A stretch of DNA of 22,786 bases from Actinomycetota bacterium. Its GTDB lineage: Bacteria; Actinomycetota; Actinomycetes; Streptosporangiales; Streptosporangiaceae. The stretch covers positions 15,818 to 38,603 of the forward strand of contig PLIQ01000123.1 of the NCBI GenBank assembly GCA_003140115.1, given 5' to 3'. Both the position numbers and the translations under genes were made by a program. Position 1 is the first letter of the stretch, and every line of letters starts with the position of its first letter. Positions 1 through 7,577 of this stretch are shown piece by piece. Below the pieces are notes generated by a model. It searched no databases and had not been told where the DNA came from. It worked only from the letters and a program-made list of their open reading frames with translations.

Positions 1-120
1 GGCCTGCGCCTCGGCGAGGGCACCGGCGCCCTCCTCGCCCTGCCCCTAATCCAAAGCGCCGCCCGCGCCCTCCGCGACGTCGCCACCTTCGACTCCGCCG
101 GCGTCACCGAAAAGCAGTAG
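1..120 (+). CDS. cobT: CobT C-terminus (nicotinate-nucleotide--dimethylbenzimidazole phosphoribosyltransferase), 5' truncated by the window edge
   Basis: Only the last 39 codons are present, reading in frame from base 1 to a TAG at 118-120. The peptide begins [16 protein letters not shown] and contains ATFDSAGV; both are typical of the conserved CobT C-terminus, where the Gly/Glu-rich loop contributes to the active site. CobT transfers phosphoribose from nicotinate mononucleotide to dimethylbenzimidazole for the lower ligand of cobalamin. The downstream gene is a corrin/siroheme methyltransferase on the same strand, which fits a tetrapyrrole context. The fragment is short, so the call rests on these motifs and the neighbour. 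An alternative would be a bifunctional fusion ending in CobT, which the window cannot exclude. Confidence 0.85.
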   Translation, partial: GLRLGEGTGALLALPLIQSAARALRDVATFDSAGVTEKQ

Positions 121-221
121 CCCCTGACCCCGCCAACCCTCCAGCACCACAGCCCCCAGCGACCTTAGCGATCTCCGATCCTCACCGGTGCTAACCGGGG
201 ACGATGGCACGCTGTACCGGT

Positions 222-255
222 CCCAACCGGCACCCTGGGCCAGGGTCCGGTTGGG
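222..255. terminator. Strong GC-rich hairpin downstream of cobT, candidate factor-independent terminator
   Basis: CCCAACCGG (222-230) pairs with CCGGTTGGG (247-255), and inside it ACCCTGG (232-238) pairs with CCAGGGT (240-246), leaving one bulged C at 231. The total stem is 16 bp. No T-run follows, so it is not a classical intrinsic terminator, but actinobacteria often use stems lacking a U tract. It lies 102 nt after the cobT stop. It is symmetric and could act on either strand. Confidence 0.5.
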
Positions 256-319
256 GCGCGCTCCGTCCCGCGACCACAGCGGCTAGCGTTACCAATGGTG
301 CTGGTATTTCCCAGGCTCA

Positions 320-346
320 GCGACACCGATGGAGCATCGGTGTCGC
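320..346. repeat. Perfect 12-bp inverted repeat with a 3-nt loop
   Basis: GCGACACCGATG (320-331), loop GAG, then CATCGGTGTCGC (335-346), with no mismatch. It may be a second hairpin of the cobT/cobA gap acting as a terminator, a structured leader element, or a protein-binding dyad. It is not followed by a T tract. The function is unknown. Confidence 0.5.
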
Positions 347-527
347 CATAGCGGCAGCAAGGCTCCAGCGGTGCCGTAGCCATCCCAATGCCGGGCCCGC
401 TGAAGAGCCGTGACAGCGGGACGCCGGAGCACTGAGCCCCGTTTGCCGCTTTACGCTATTTCTTCTTGGCACGGCCGCCCCTCGCCGCCGGGACGATGGG
501 CCGCTCCGGCCGGGCGCGCCGTGGTAG

Positions 528-541
528 TAACGACGTCGTTA
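528..541. promoter_or_regulatory. 14-bp perfect palindrome upstream of the cobA/cysG-type gene, candidate operator
   Basis: TAACGACGTCGTTA is a perfect palindrome ending 4 nt before the ribosome binding site AGGAGG (546-551) of the following gene. Its place between any upstream promoter and the start codon is typical of a repressor operator. A regulator that binds it cannot be named from the sequence. No second copy was noticed in the window. Confidence 0.4.
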
Positions 542-561
542 GCCCAGGAGGATGAGGAACC

Positions 562-1794
562 ATGGACCCGTACCTGCTGGGACTCCGGCTGCAGGGGCGC
601 CGAGTGCTCGTGGTCGGCGGGGGAGCGGTTGCCACCCGCCGGATCCCCACGCTGCTCGACGTGGGCGCCGACATCGTCCTGGTGTCGCCCGCGGTTACCG
701 CGTCCCTGGAGGACCTGGCCGCGGCAGGCCGGATCCGCTGGGAGGAACGCGGCTACGCCGACGGCGACTGCGCCGGTGCCTGGCTGGTCTGCGCCTGCAC
801 CGACGACCCCGCGGTGAACGCGGCCGTCGCGGCCGCCGCCGAACAGCAGCGGACCTGGTGCGTCCGGGCCGACGACGCGCAGCTCTCGGCGGCGTGGACG
901 CCGGCCTCCGGCCGGGCCGACGATGTGCGGGTCGGCGTGCTCAGCGGCGACCCGCGGCACAGCGCGGCGATCAGAGACGCGATCCTGGCCGGGCTGCGGA
1001 CCGGTCAGCTGAGCGCCCGGCACGGGCGCGGGCACCGAAGCGGGGTGGCGATCATCGGCGGCGGCCCCGGCGATCCCGGGCTGATCACGGTGCGCGGTCG
1101 GCAACTGCTAGCCGAGGCCGACGTGGTGCTCACCGACCGGCTGGCCCCCCGCTCGCTGCTCGACGAACTGCCCGCGGACGTCGAGATCATCGACGTCAGC
1201 AAGATCCCCTACGGTCGCGCCATGCCCCAGGAGCAGATCAATGCCACTCTTGTCGACCGGGCCCGGGCCGGCCGGTTCGTAGCCAGGCTCAAGGGCGGCG
1301 ACCCGTTCGTCTTCGGCCGGGGCGCCGAGGAGGTCCTGGCCTGCCTGCGGGCCGGCGTCCCGGTCATCGTGGTGCCGGGGGTGACCAGCGCGGTGGGCGT
1401 GCCCACCAGCGCCTGGCTGCCAGTGACCCACCGGGGGGTGGCGCAGGAGTTTCATGTTGTGTCGGTTCACGTCCCGCCGGGCGACGATCGGTCTACGGTG
1501 GACTGGGCGCTGCTCGGCGGCAGTAATGGGACCCTGGTCCTGCTGATGGCCGTGCAGCGGATCGGCGCGGTGGCCGCCGAACTGCTCCGACACGGACGCA
1601 GTCCGGACACGCCCGTTTCTGTAATCGCAGACGGGACGATGCCGACGCAGCGCACAATTATCTCATCACTGGAACAAATGGAAGGCATGGTGACACGAGA
1701 GGGCATCCGGCCGCCCGCGATCGTCGTGGTCGGTGACGTAGTGAATGTCGCGGCTGAGATAACAGAGCTCATGCGCGATGTAACCGCCTGGTGA
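562..1794 (+). CDS. cobA: Siroheme synthase-type fusion: precorrin-2 dehydrogenase domain plus uroporphyrinogen-III C-methyltransferase
   Basis: The 410-residue protein has two modules. Residues 1-145 form a NAD-binding Rossmann domain (GRRVLVVGGGAVATRR) like the dehydrogenase/ferrochelatase part of CysG and Met8. From about residue 162 there is a SUMT methyltransferase domain: VAIIGGGPGDPGL, VARLKGGDPFVFGRG and VVPGVTSAVGVP are its S-adenosylmethionine and substrate motifs. It would methylate uroporphyrinogen III to precorrin-2 and oxidise this to sirohydrochlorin, feeding siroheme or cobalamin synthesis. It is shorter than E. coli CysG (457 aa) because the helical dimerisation stretch between the modules is nearly absent, as in many actinobacterial homologues. 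AGGAGG at 546-551 supports the ATG at 562. Codon GC falls in the last 60 codons. The symbol cysG would be equally defensible. Confidence 0.92.
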   Translation: MDPYLLGLRLQGRRVLVVGGGAVATRRIPTLLDVGADIVLVSPAVTASLEDLAAAGRIRWEERGYADGDCAGAWLVCACTDDPAVNAAVAAAAEQQRTWCVRADDAQLSAAWTPASGRADDVRVGVLSGDPRHSAAIRDAILAGLRTGQLSARHGRGHRSGVAIIGGGPGDPGLITVRGRQLLAEADVVLTDRLAPRSLLDELPADVEIIDVSKIPYGRAMPQEQINATLVDRARAGRFVARLKGGDPFVFGRGAEEVLACLRAGVPVIVVPGVTSAVGVPTSAWLPVTHRGVAQEFHVVSVHVPPGDDRSTVDWALLGGSNGTLVLLMAVQRIGAVAAELLRHGRSPDTPVSVIADGTMPTQRTIISSLEQMEGMVTREGIRPPAIVVVGDVVNVAAEITELMRDVTAW

Positions 1795-1828
1795 AGGGGA
1801 TAAACTCCGCGTGCTAGGTGACTGCCGG

Positions 1829-1888
1829 AAACCCCGGTAGAAACCAATCCCCCCGAGGAGCGCGGGGGGTTCCAGGGGTTTGAGGAGG
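1829..1888 (+). promoter_or_regulatory. Nested two-stem structure ending at the ribosome binding site of the GTPase gene
   Basis: An outer stem AAACCCC (1829-1835) / GGGGTTT (1875-1881) encloses an inner stem CCCCCCG (1849-1855) / CGGGGGG (1863-1869) with a 7-nt loop. The outer stem is immediately followed by GAGGAGG (1882-1888), the ribosome binding site for the ATG at 1900. It could terminate the cobA transcript, regulate translation of the GTPase, or be the remnant of a structured RNA on either strand. Pairing is seen directly; the role is inferred. Confidence 0.4.
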
Positions 1889-1899
1889 CCGTTGGAACG

Positions 1900-4419
1900 A
1901 TGGAAGGTCAGGGTGTGGCGGCGTCCGCAGCGTCTGAAGCCGGTCGGCATGGCGAGCCCGGCGTAGGCGCTGTTGCGGCTGCCGACTTTGAAGACCCTGG
2001 CGTCAGCCATGAGACCAGTGTTACTTCGGGCGGTGGTGAGGGCCAGCGACGGAACGGGGATGACACCCACGGAATGCATGCCCGCGGTAGACCGGAGGCA
2101 TCCGGACCCGGCCCCGCGGGATCCTCGGCTGGGTCCTCCGGGCCCCCGGGATCGTCCCAGCCGCCAGCATCCGAGCCGCCAGCGTCCCAGCTACCTCAGC
2201 CGTCCGCGTCTCAAGAGCCTCAGCCTCACCTGGAAGAAAACCAGTCCCAGGCCTCCCAAGTCCCGACGTCTCGGCCGCCGCTGGCAGATCAAGCGAACCA
2301 GCCGACCAAAGCCGACCAACCGGATGACATGGGCGATTCGGATCGTGCGGATGACGCCGCAGGAGATGACGATACGGTCCGCCACCAGAGTCCGCGCCAC
2401 GCAGCGGGTCCCGCCGATGCCCCCGGCCCGGCCAGTGTCCCCGGCCCGGCCGACGTCGTGATCCCGGCTGCCCCCGCCGTGGCCGACCGCCCCGAGGATG
2501 TCACCGCTGCCGGGTCCCCCGCGAGCGCTGCCGGGTCCCCCGCGAGCGCAACCGCCTCGTCCCCGGCTTCCCCGGCCCCCTCCCGGACGCGCGCGGGGTC
2601 CCACGCGGCCGCCGAGTCGCACGTGCGGGTAGACGCGCGGCTGCTCGAGGCGGCTTTGCTCAACCTGCGCAAGCGGATCGCGGCCGTCCCGCTGGTGTTC
2701 GAGATCGCCGGTTCGGCCGAGGTGAAGACCGAACGCACCAAGCTTCTCAGCCAGATCGACGACTACCTGCTGCCCCGGGTACGCCGGTCCGCCGCGCCCG
2801 TGCTGGTGGCCCTGGTCGGCTCCACAGGCGCCGGGAAGTCGACCCTGGTGAACAGCATCGTCGGTACCCACGTGAGCGCGACCGGCGTGCGCCGGCCGAC
2901 GACCAACAGCCCGGTCCTGGCCTGCCACCCCGATGACATCGACTGGTTCGCCGAGAACAACTTCCTGCCCACCCTGCCCCGGGTCCGCCAGGAAGGGCTG
3001 GCCCGGCCGGGCCGAGACGGCCTGCTGGTCCTGGCCGCCAGCGAGGGCATGCCGCGGGGTATCGCGCTGCTGGACACCCCCGACATCGACTCGGTGGTCA
3101 AGGCCCACCACGAGTTCGCCTACCAGTTCCTGGACGCCTCGGACCTGTGGTTGTTCATGACCAGCGCCAGCCGGTACGCCGACGGGCCGGTCTGGGAGAT
3201 CCTCCAGCACGCCCGGGAGCGGAAGGCCTCACTCGGGGTGGTCCTGTCCCGGGTCCCGCAGACCTACCGGACCGAGCTCAGCGAGCACTTCAACGCCATG
3301 CTCGACGCGAACGGGATCGCGGCGGACAACCGCTTCGTCATCTTGGAGACCCCGCTCATCGACGGCATGCTGCCGCCCGAGTCCTACCAGCCGATCCGCG
3401 ACTGGCTGGCCGACACCGCCGCCCGGAGCGACCGGCGGGTCGCGGTGCTCTCGCAGACCATGTCGGGCGTGCTCGACACGTTCAAGTCGCGGGTTGCGGC
3501 CATGGCCGCTCACGTCGAAGCCCAGGTCGTGCTGCGCGCGGAGCTGCGGCGGACCGCGGAGGCCTCCTATGAGCGGGCCTTCGCCGAAGCGAACGCCGGC
3601 CTGAAGAACGGCAGCCTGCTCACCGGCGAGGTGCTGGCGCGCTGGCAGGACTGCGTGGTCGGCGGTGACCTACGGCCACGCCGCGGCGGAAAGCCCGCGA
3701 AGAGCGCCGGCCGGAAGGGCAAGCGCGCGCGGCGAGGGGCGTCGCGGCCCGCGGCGCTGAACACCGCGCTGCGCTCGGCGATAGAGTCGTTCATCGTGTC
3801 CATCACGGACCGCGCTGCCGAGCACGTGGACGGCAGCTGGCGCGGTAGCCCCGCCGGCACCGTACTGCTGGAGGATGCCGCCGCCGACCGGGCCCGCGGC
3901 GAGTACGCCAACCAGGTCTTCGAATCCGCCTTCGGGACCGGCGCGGCCGAGCCGTCGGAGGCCAGCCAGGCCACCGCCTTCAGCCGGTCCTCGCCCGACC
4001 TGTCGCTGCGCGCGGCGCGCGCCGTCGGCGCCTGGCAGGACCATCTGGCCCGGCTGGTCGACGCCGAGGACCACCGGACCGGGGCCAAGCGGACCTTCTT
4101 CGACGACGAGTCGCTCGCCCTGGTCGTCCTGGTCGCCATGCTCGGCGAGGACGCACCAGGCGCGGACACGCCAGCCACCGAGGACGAGGACACCAACATC
4201 TACACCGAACCGCGGCGGCTGCTGGCCTCGGTGTACGGCGCCGGGATGCTGGCCGGGATCCTGGCCAAGGCCCGTGCCGACCTGATCCAACGGGTCCGGC
4301 TGCTGCTGGACGAGGAAATGGTCAGGTACGTCGAGGTGATCGAGGCGGCCGGGCCGTGCGATGAGGTTGCGGCGATCCGGCTGTACCAGGCGGAATACTC
4401 GCTCGAGGCGGTCAGGTGA
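1900..4419 (+). CDS. Dynamin/YfjP-like P-loop GTPase with long disordered N-terminus
   Basis: The product is 839 aa. Residues 1-240 are a Pro/Ser/Ala/Gln/Asp-rich, probably disordered stretch. From about 245 there is a helical entry and a GTPase core: G1 GSTGAGKST at 307-315 (Lys313), an RRPTT switch I motif, and G3 LLDTPDID. The expected G4 N/TKxD is replaced by LSRVP, so guanine selectivity is uncertain. The C-terminal half is helical and has a Lys/Arg-rich patch at about 591-616. No membrane segment is seen. It is coupled to a second GTPase gene, so the two probably act together, perhaps at the membrane; the exact role is unknown. The ATG at 1900 has GAGGAGG 11 nt upstream. In-frame alternatives are ATG 2074, ATG 2329 and GTG 2623, and the weak coding signature before 2400 leaves the start open. 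Confidence 0.8.
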   Translation: MEGQGVAASAASEAGRHGEPGVGAVAAADFEDPGVSHETSVTSGGGEGQRRNGDDTHGMHARGRPEASGPGPAGSSAGSSGPPGSSQPPASEPPASQLPQPSASQEPQPHLEENQSQASQVPTSRPPLADQANQPTKADQPDDMGDSDRADDAAGDDDTVRHQSPRHAAGPADAPGPASVPGPADVVIPAAPAVADRPEDVTAAGSPASAAGSPASATASSPASPAPSRTRAGSHAAAESHVRVDARLLEAALLNLRKRIAAVPLVFEIAGSAEVKTERTKLLSQIDDYLLPRVRRSAAPVLVALVGSTGAGKSTLVNSIVGTHVSATGVRRPTTNSPVLACHPDDIDWFAENNFLPTLPRVRQEGLARPGRDGLLVLAASEGMPRGIALLDTPDIDSVVKAHHEFAYQFLDASDLWLFMTSASRYADGPVWEILQHARERKASLGVVLSRVPQTYRTELSEHFNAMLDANGIAADNRFVILETPLIDGMLPPESYQPIRDWLADTAARSDRRVAVLSQTMSGVLDTFKSRVAAMAAHVEAQVVLRAELRRTAEASYERAFAEANAGLKNGSLLTGEVLARWQDCVVGGDLRPRRGGKPAKSAGRKGKRARRGASRPAALNTALRSAIESFIVSITDRAAEHVDGSWRGSPAGTVLLEDAAADRARGEYANQVFESAFGTGAAEPSEASQATAFSRSSPDLSLRAARAVGAWQDHLARLVDAEDHRTGAKRTFFDDESLALVVLVAMLGEDAPGADTPATEDEDTNIYTEPRRLLASVYGAGMLAGILAKARADLIQRVRLLLDEEMVRYVEVIEAAGPCDEVAAIRLYQAEYSLEAVR
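2506..2547 (+). repeat. In-frame 21-bp tandem duplication in the disordered region of the GTPase
   Basis: The 21-bp unit at 2506-2526 is repeated without change at 2527-2547 and encodes AGSPASA twice, with a degenerate continuation (TASSPAS) after it. It keeps the reading frame, which supports the stretch being translated, and suggests the linker length changes by slippage. Confidence 0.8.
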
Positions 4420-6503
4420 CAGCGAACACGATCGGGGTGAGCGGGCTGAGCCACTCACGCCTGCCGGCCAGGCTGGCCGCTCTCACCGAGCTGGCCAGGA
4501 TCGCGGCCGGGCGAACCGGATCCGAAGGGTTCAACGAGGAACTGCTCGCCGACGCGGAGAAGCTGCTCCGGCGGTCCGGTGAGCGAATGCGGATGTCCGC
4601 CTCGCACACCGTGGTGGCCCTGACGGGCGGTACCGGGAGCGGCAAGTCCTCGCTGTTCAACGCCCTGGCCGGGGCGACCTTCTCTCCTGCCGGAGTGATG
4701 CGACCGACCACCAAGCACCTGCACGCGTGCGTGTGGGGGATGGAGGGCGCCGCCCCGTTGCTGGACTGGCTCAGCGTGCAGCGGCGGCACCGCTACGCGC
4801 GGGCCAGCGCGCTCGACGAGGGCGAGGCGTCGCTGACCGGGCTGCTCCTGCTCGACCTGCCCGATCACGACTCGGTGGTCACCGGCTCGGCGGCGATGGT
4901 CGACCGCCTGGTCAAGCTGGCGGACATGCTGGTCTGGGTGCTCGACCCGTTGAAGTACGCGGACGCGTCCGTTCACCGGCGGTACCTGGTCCCGCTGGCC
5001 GGGCACGCGGCCGTGACCACCGTGGTGCTCAACAAGTCCGACACGCTGACCCCCGAGCAAGTCGCCGACTGCGCGGCCGACCTGCGTCGGCTGCTCGACG
5101 CCGAGGGACTGTCGGAGACGCCGGTGCTGGTGACCTCCGCGGCCACCGGAGCCGGCCTTGACGAGCTGCGCCGCACGCTGGCCACCGTGGTCGCGGCCCG
5201 GCAGGCGGCCAGCGACCGGATCGCGGCCGACATCGATGCTCTGCTGGAGCGGTTCGCCGTCTACGCCGGTGACTCCGTGCCCGGCTGGCTGGCGCCCGTG
5301 GCGTCCGCGCAGCTGGTGGCCGCACCGACCACCGAGGCGACCGCGACGGTCAGCAACGGACCCGCCCCCGCCAACACCCAGACATTGGAACGGCCGCCCT
5401 GGGAGCACGACGGCTGGGTCGATAGCCGCGCGGCGGAGGAGCCGGCAGGCACGGCGCAGGCGTCCCGGCCGCCCTGGTCCGACAAGACCGAGAACGAGCC
5501 CGGCGCGGGAAAGCCCGGCGCGGGAACGAGCCCGGACGCCCCGGCGAACGGCCGCACGGCCAGCGCCGCTGACTGGCAGCCCTGGCAGACGACCGCCGCG
5601 CCCACTAAGCCGGCCTCCACGTCGCGTCCGCCGTGGGAAGACGCCTCGTCCGACCGCCCGGGCGGCGGGGCGCCCGCCCTCGATCCCGTGATGTACATTC
5701 CCTCCGGGCCGGCCGCCGCGCTGACCGCCGCGTCCGCCAAGGCCGCCGGCGTGGCAGCCGCGACGGAGACCCTGAACGGCGCCCGCGAACGCCGGGCCAT
5801 GAGCTACATCGGCTGGCCGCCCGCGCGGCTGGTCGCGCGGCTGCGCGGCGGCGCGCCAACCTCGGCGCGCAAGCTGCTGGCCGGCGAGTCCGCTGATGGC
5901 GCGCAAGCGCAGCGTTCCGACATGGACAACGCGATCACGGTGTTCGCCGAGGAGGTCGGCGGCTCGCTGCCGGAGCCCTGGTCGCGGACTGTACGGGCGG
6001 CGGCCCGGTCGCGGGCCAACGAGGCCCAGGCCGCGCTGGGCGCGGCCGTGGCCCAGGGGCTGCCGTCGCGGGACAAGGTCACCGGGTGGTGGCGGCTGAT
6101 CGCGGCTGTGCAGTGGCTGCTGATGCTCCTGACACTGGCCGGACTGGTCTGGATCGTGCTGATCCTGTCCCTGCACGGGTCGCACAAGTCGTCGTCGCTG
6201 ATCAGCGACACCGCGCTCGCCCCCTGGCTCGGGGTCATGGTGGTCGCGCTGCTGCTGTTGGGCGGGCTGATCGAATCGTGGTGCCAGAACATGGTGGTGC
6301 TCGCGGCCGACCGCGAGCGAGAACAAGCCAATCAGGCCATCATGTCCCGGATCGCCGCCGTCACCAGCGAGCTCGTCCTAGCTCCGGCCGGGCGCGAACT
6401 CGCCGACTACGAGCGCTTCCGCGCCGAGCTGGCCGCTGCTCGCGACGGCGCTGACCCGGCCAGATCATCGTCATCGTTACCGGAACATGACCGGCACGCG
6501 TGA
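4416..6503 (+). CDS. Membrane-anchored YfjP-like GTPase, partner of the preceding GTPase
   Basis: The GTG start at 4416 overlaps the TGA of the upstream gene, which indicates translational coupling. In the 695-aa product the GTPase domain has G1 GGTGSGKSS at 71-79 (Lys77), an RPTTK switch I, G3 LLDLPDHDSV, a good G4 LNKSD and a G5-like VTSAATG, so unlike its partner it keeps full guanine-recognition motifs. Residues about 290-440 are a disordered linker with three copies of RPPW. Two hydrophobic segments follow (about 562-586 and 602-622) with a short loop, then a helical cytoplasmic tail. This fits a membrane-attached GTPase related to dynamin-like/YfjP proteins, possibly acting in membrane or envelope remodelling; that role is inferred. 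The downstream methyltransferase gene starts only 10 nt after the stop. Confidence 0.85.
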   Translation: MTANTIGVSGLSHSRLPARLAALTELARIAAGRTGSEGFNEELLADAEKLLRRSGERMRMSASHTVVALTGGTGSGKSSLFNALAGATFSPAGVMRPTTKHLHACVWGMEGAAPLLDWLSVQRRHRYARASALDEGEASLTGLLLLDLPDHDSVVTGSAAMVDRLVKLADMLVWVLDPLKYADASVHRRYLVPLAGHAAVTTVVLNKSDTLTPEQVADCAADLRRLLDAEGLSETPVLVTSAATGAGLDELRRTLATVVAARQAASDRIAADIDALLERFAVYAGDSVPGWLAPVASAQLVAAPTTEATATVSNGPAPANTQTLERPPWEHDGWVDSRAAEEPAGTAQASRPPWSDKTENEPGAGKPGAGTSPDAPANGRTASAADWQPWQTTAAPTKPASTSRPPWEDASSDRPGGGAPALDPVMYIPSGPAAALTAASAKAAGVAAATETLNGARERRAMSYIGWPPARLVARLRGGAPTSARKLLAGESADGAQAQRSDMDNAITVFAEEVGGSLPEPWSRTVRAAARSRANEAQAALGAAVAQGLPSRDKVTGWWRLIAAVQWLLMLLTLAGLVWIVLILSLHGSHKSSSLISDTALAPWLGVMVVALLLLGGLIESWCQNMVVLAADREREQANQAIMSRIAAVTSELVLAPAGRELADYERFRAELAAARDGADPARSSSSLPEHDRHA

Positions 6504-6513
6504 CGGAGGTGGT

Positions 6514-7557
6514 ATGTCCGGGCGGCCTGAGGCTGAAGACAGCGCCGATATCGACCAGCTGCTCGACCTGGCCACGCCCTGGTGCCTGATGGTCGCCGCC
6601 ACCTTGCGCATTCCCGCCCTCATCGCGGAAGGCCACCACGACATTGCCGACCTGGCCGTGGCGGCCCGCTGCGACCGCGATGCGCTGCACGCCGTCCTGG
6701 ACCACCTGGTCGCCAAGGGCGTGTTCCGGCAGCCAGCGCCCGGGCACTTCGCCTGCAATCACGCAGCCGAGCAGCTCGCCGATCCCGCGCGCTTCCTGGA
6801 TCTTGAGGGCATCGGGGGCCGGATGGCCCACACCTGGGGCACGATGCTGGACTACGTCCGCACCGGCCAGCCCGCCTACCAGAAGGTGTTCGGCCGGCCG
6901 TTCTGGGAGGACCTCGCCGCGCACCCGAAGATCGCGGCGGACTTCGACGCGCTCATGGGACCCGCCGGGCACGGCACGCCGGACTTCGACATCGAGCTCG
7001 CCGGCGGGTGGGACGCGATCCGCGCGGTGGTGGACGTCGGGGGCGGCACCGGCGCCATGCTGGCCTCCCTGCTGCGCCGCCATCCCCACGTGCAGGGCAT
7101 CCTGGTCGACTTCCCCGGCACCATCGCCCGGGCCAGCGAGCTTCTGACCAGCGCCGGGGTCGCCGACCGGGTCACCCTCCAAGGCCAGAGCTTCTTCGAC
7201 CCGCTGCCCTCCGGAGCCGATCTGTACCTCCTCAAGAGCGTGCTGAATGACTGGCCCGATGAGGAGACGGTCGCCATCCTCCGCCGCTGCGCCCAAGCCG
7301 CCCAAGCCGCGACAACCCGGGGAACCGTCGCCGTCCTCGGCGGCGTCTCCGCCGACGACGCACCGCGGTCCCTGGGCATCGACATGCTGGTCGCAGGCGG
7401 CAAGACCAATACGCTCACCCAGTTCACCGAACTGGCCAAGCGAGCCGGGCTCGAAATCCTGGCTGCGGGCACCCAAGCCTCCGGCCGCTTCGTAGTCCAG
7501 TGCCGACCAGCCAACGAACCCGCCCCCGCGCAAGAAGGTGCCGGCGCGGGAAGGTAA
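6514..7557 (+). CDS. SAM-dependent O-methyltransferase-family protein with altered catalytic position
   Basis: The 347-aa protein has the layout of the COMT/acetylserotonin O-methyltransferase family: an N-terminal winged-helix dimerisation domain (about 10-100) and a C-terminal Rossmann domain with the SAM motif VDVGGGTGA and the acidic motif LVDFPGT. In the region that normally reads LHDWPDEE, where His is the catalytic base, this protein reads LNDWPDEE (Asn245). It may therefore use another base, methylate a different atom, or not be an active O-methyltransferase. The ATG at 6514 is preferred because GGAGG (6505-6509) precedes it; an ATG at 6487 would overlap the GTPase gene. The 10-nt gap upstream and 20-nt gap downstream suggest one operon. 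The substrate is unknown. Confidence 0.85.
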   Translation: MSGRPEAEDSADIDQLLDLATPWCLMVAATLRIPALIAEGHHDIADLAVAARCDRDALHAVLDHLVAKGVFRQPAPGHFACNHAAEQLADPARFLDLEGIGGRMAHTWGTMLDYVRTGQPAYQKVFGRPFWEDLAAHPKIAADFDALMGPAGHGTPDFDIELAGGWDAIRAVVDVGGGTGAMLASLLRRHPHVQGILVDFPGTIARASELLTSAGVADRVTLQGQSFFDPLPSGADLYLLKSVLNDWPDEETVAILRRCAQAAQAATTRGTVAVLGGVSADDAPRSLGIDMLVAGGKTNTLTQFTELAKRAGLEILAAGTQASGRFVVQCRPANEPAPAQEGAGAGR

Positions 7558-7577
7558 CAGCACAGAAGGGCAGAAGC

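Larger units (their letters stand above)
121..561. other. 441-bp intergenic region between cobT and the siroheme/corrin gene
   Basis: No convincing gene lies here: the open frames on both strands have no recognisable protein. It holds two perfect or near-perfect hairpins (222-255 and 320-346), a local AT-rich island around 450-465 containing TACGCT at 452-457 that could be a -10 element without a good -35, and a 14-bp palindrome at 528-541 just before the ribosome binding site AGGAGG at 546-551. I looked for the conserved core of a cobalamin riboswitch and did not find it. No tRNA-like T-loop is visible. Confidence 0.6.

Noticed and set aside
121..561. Cobalamin riboswitch upstream of the corrin gene
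   Set aside because: The conserved B12-box core and flanking stems were not found; only simple hairpins and a palindrome are present.
1666..2079. 137-aa minus-strand frame across the cobA/GTPase gap as a transposase (TnpB-like) remnant with a guide-RNA-like end
   Set aside because: The peptide (ending LLGGIGFYRGFRQ and beyond) gave no catalytic motif I can name. The hairpin is visible, but nothing else supports a mobile element.
2191..3210. 339-aa open frame on the minus strand opposite the first GTPase
   Set aside because: It is the antisense shadow of a GC-rich gene. The composition is Gly/Arg/Asp-rich without any domain, while the plus strand has clear GTPase motifs.
4455..6326. 623-aa open frame on the minus strand opposite the second GTPase
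   Set aside because: Antisense shadow. It has no recognisable motif, and the plus strand shows intact G1-G4 motifs, membrane segments and in-frame overlap with the upstream gene.
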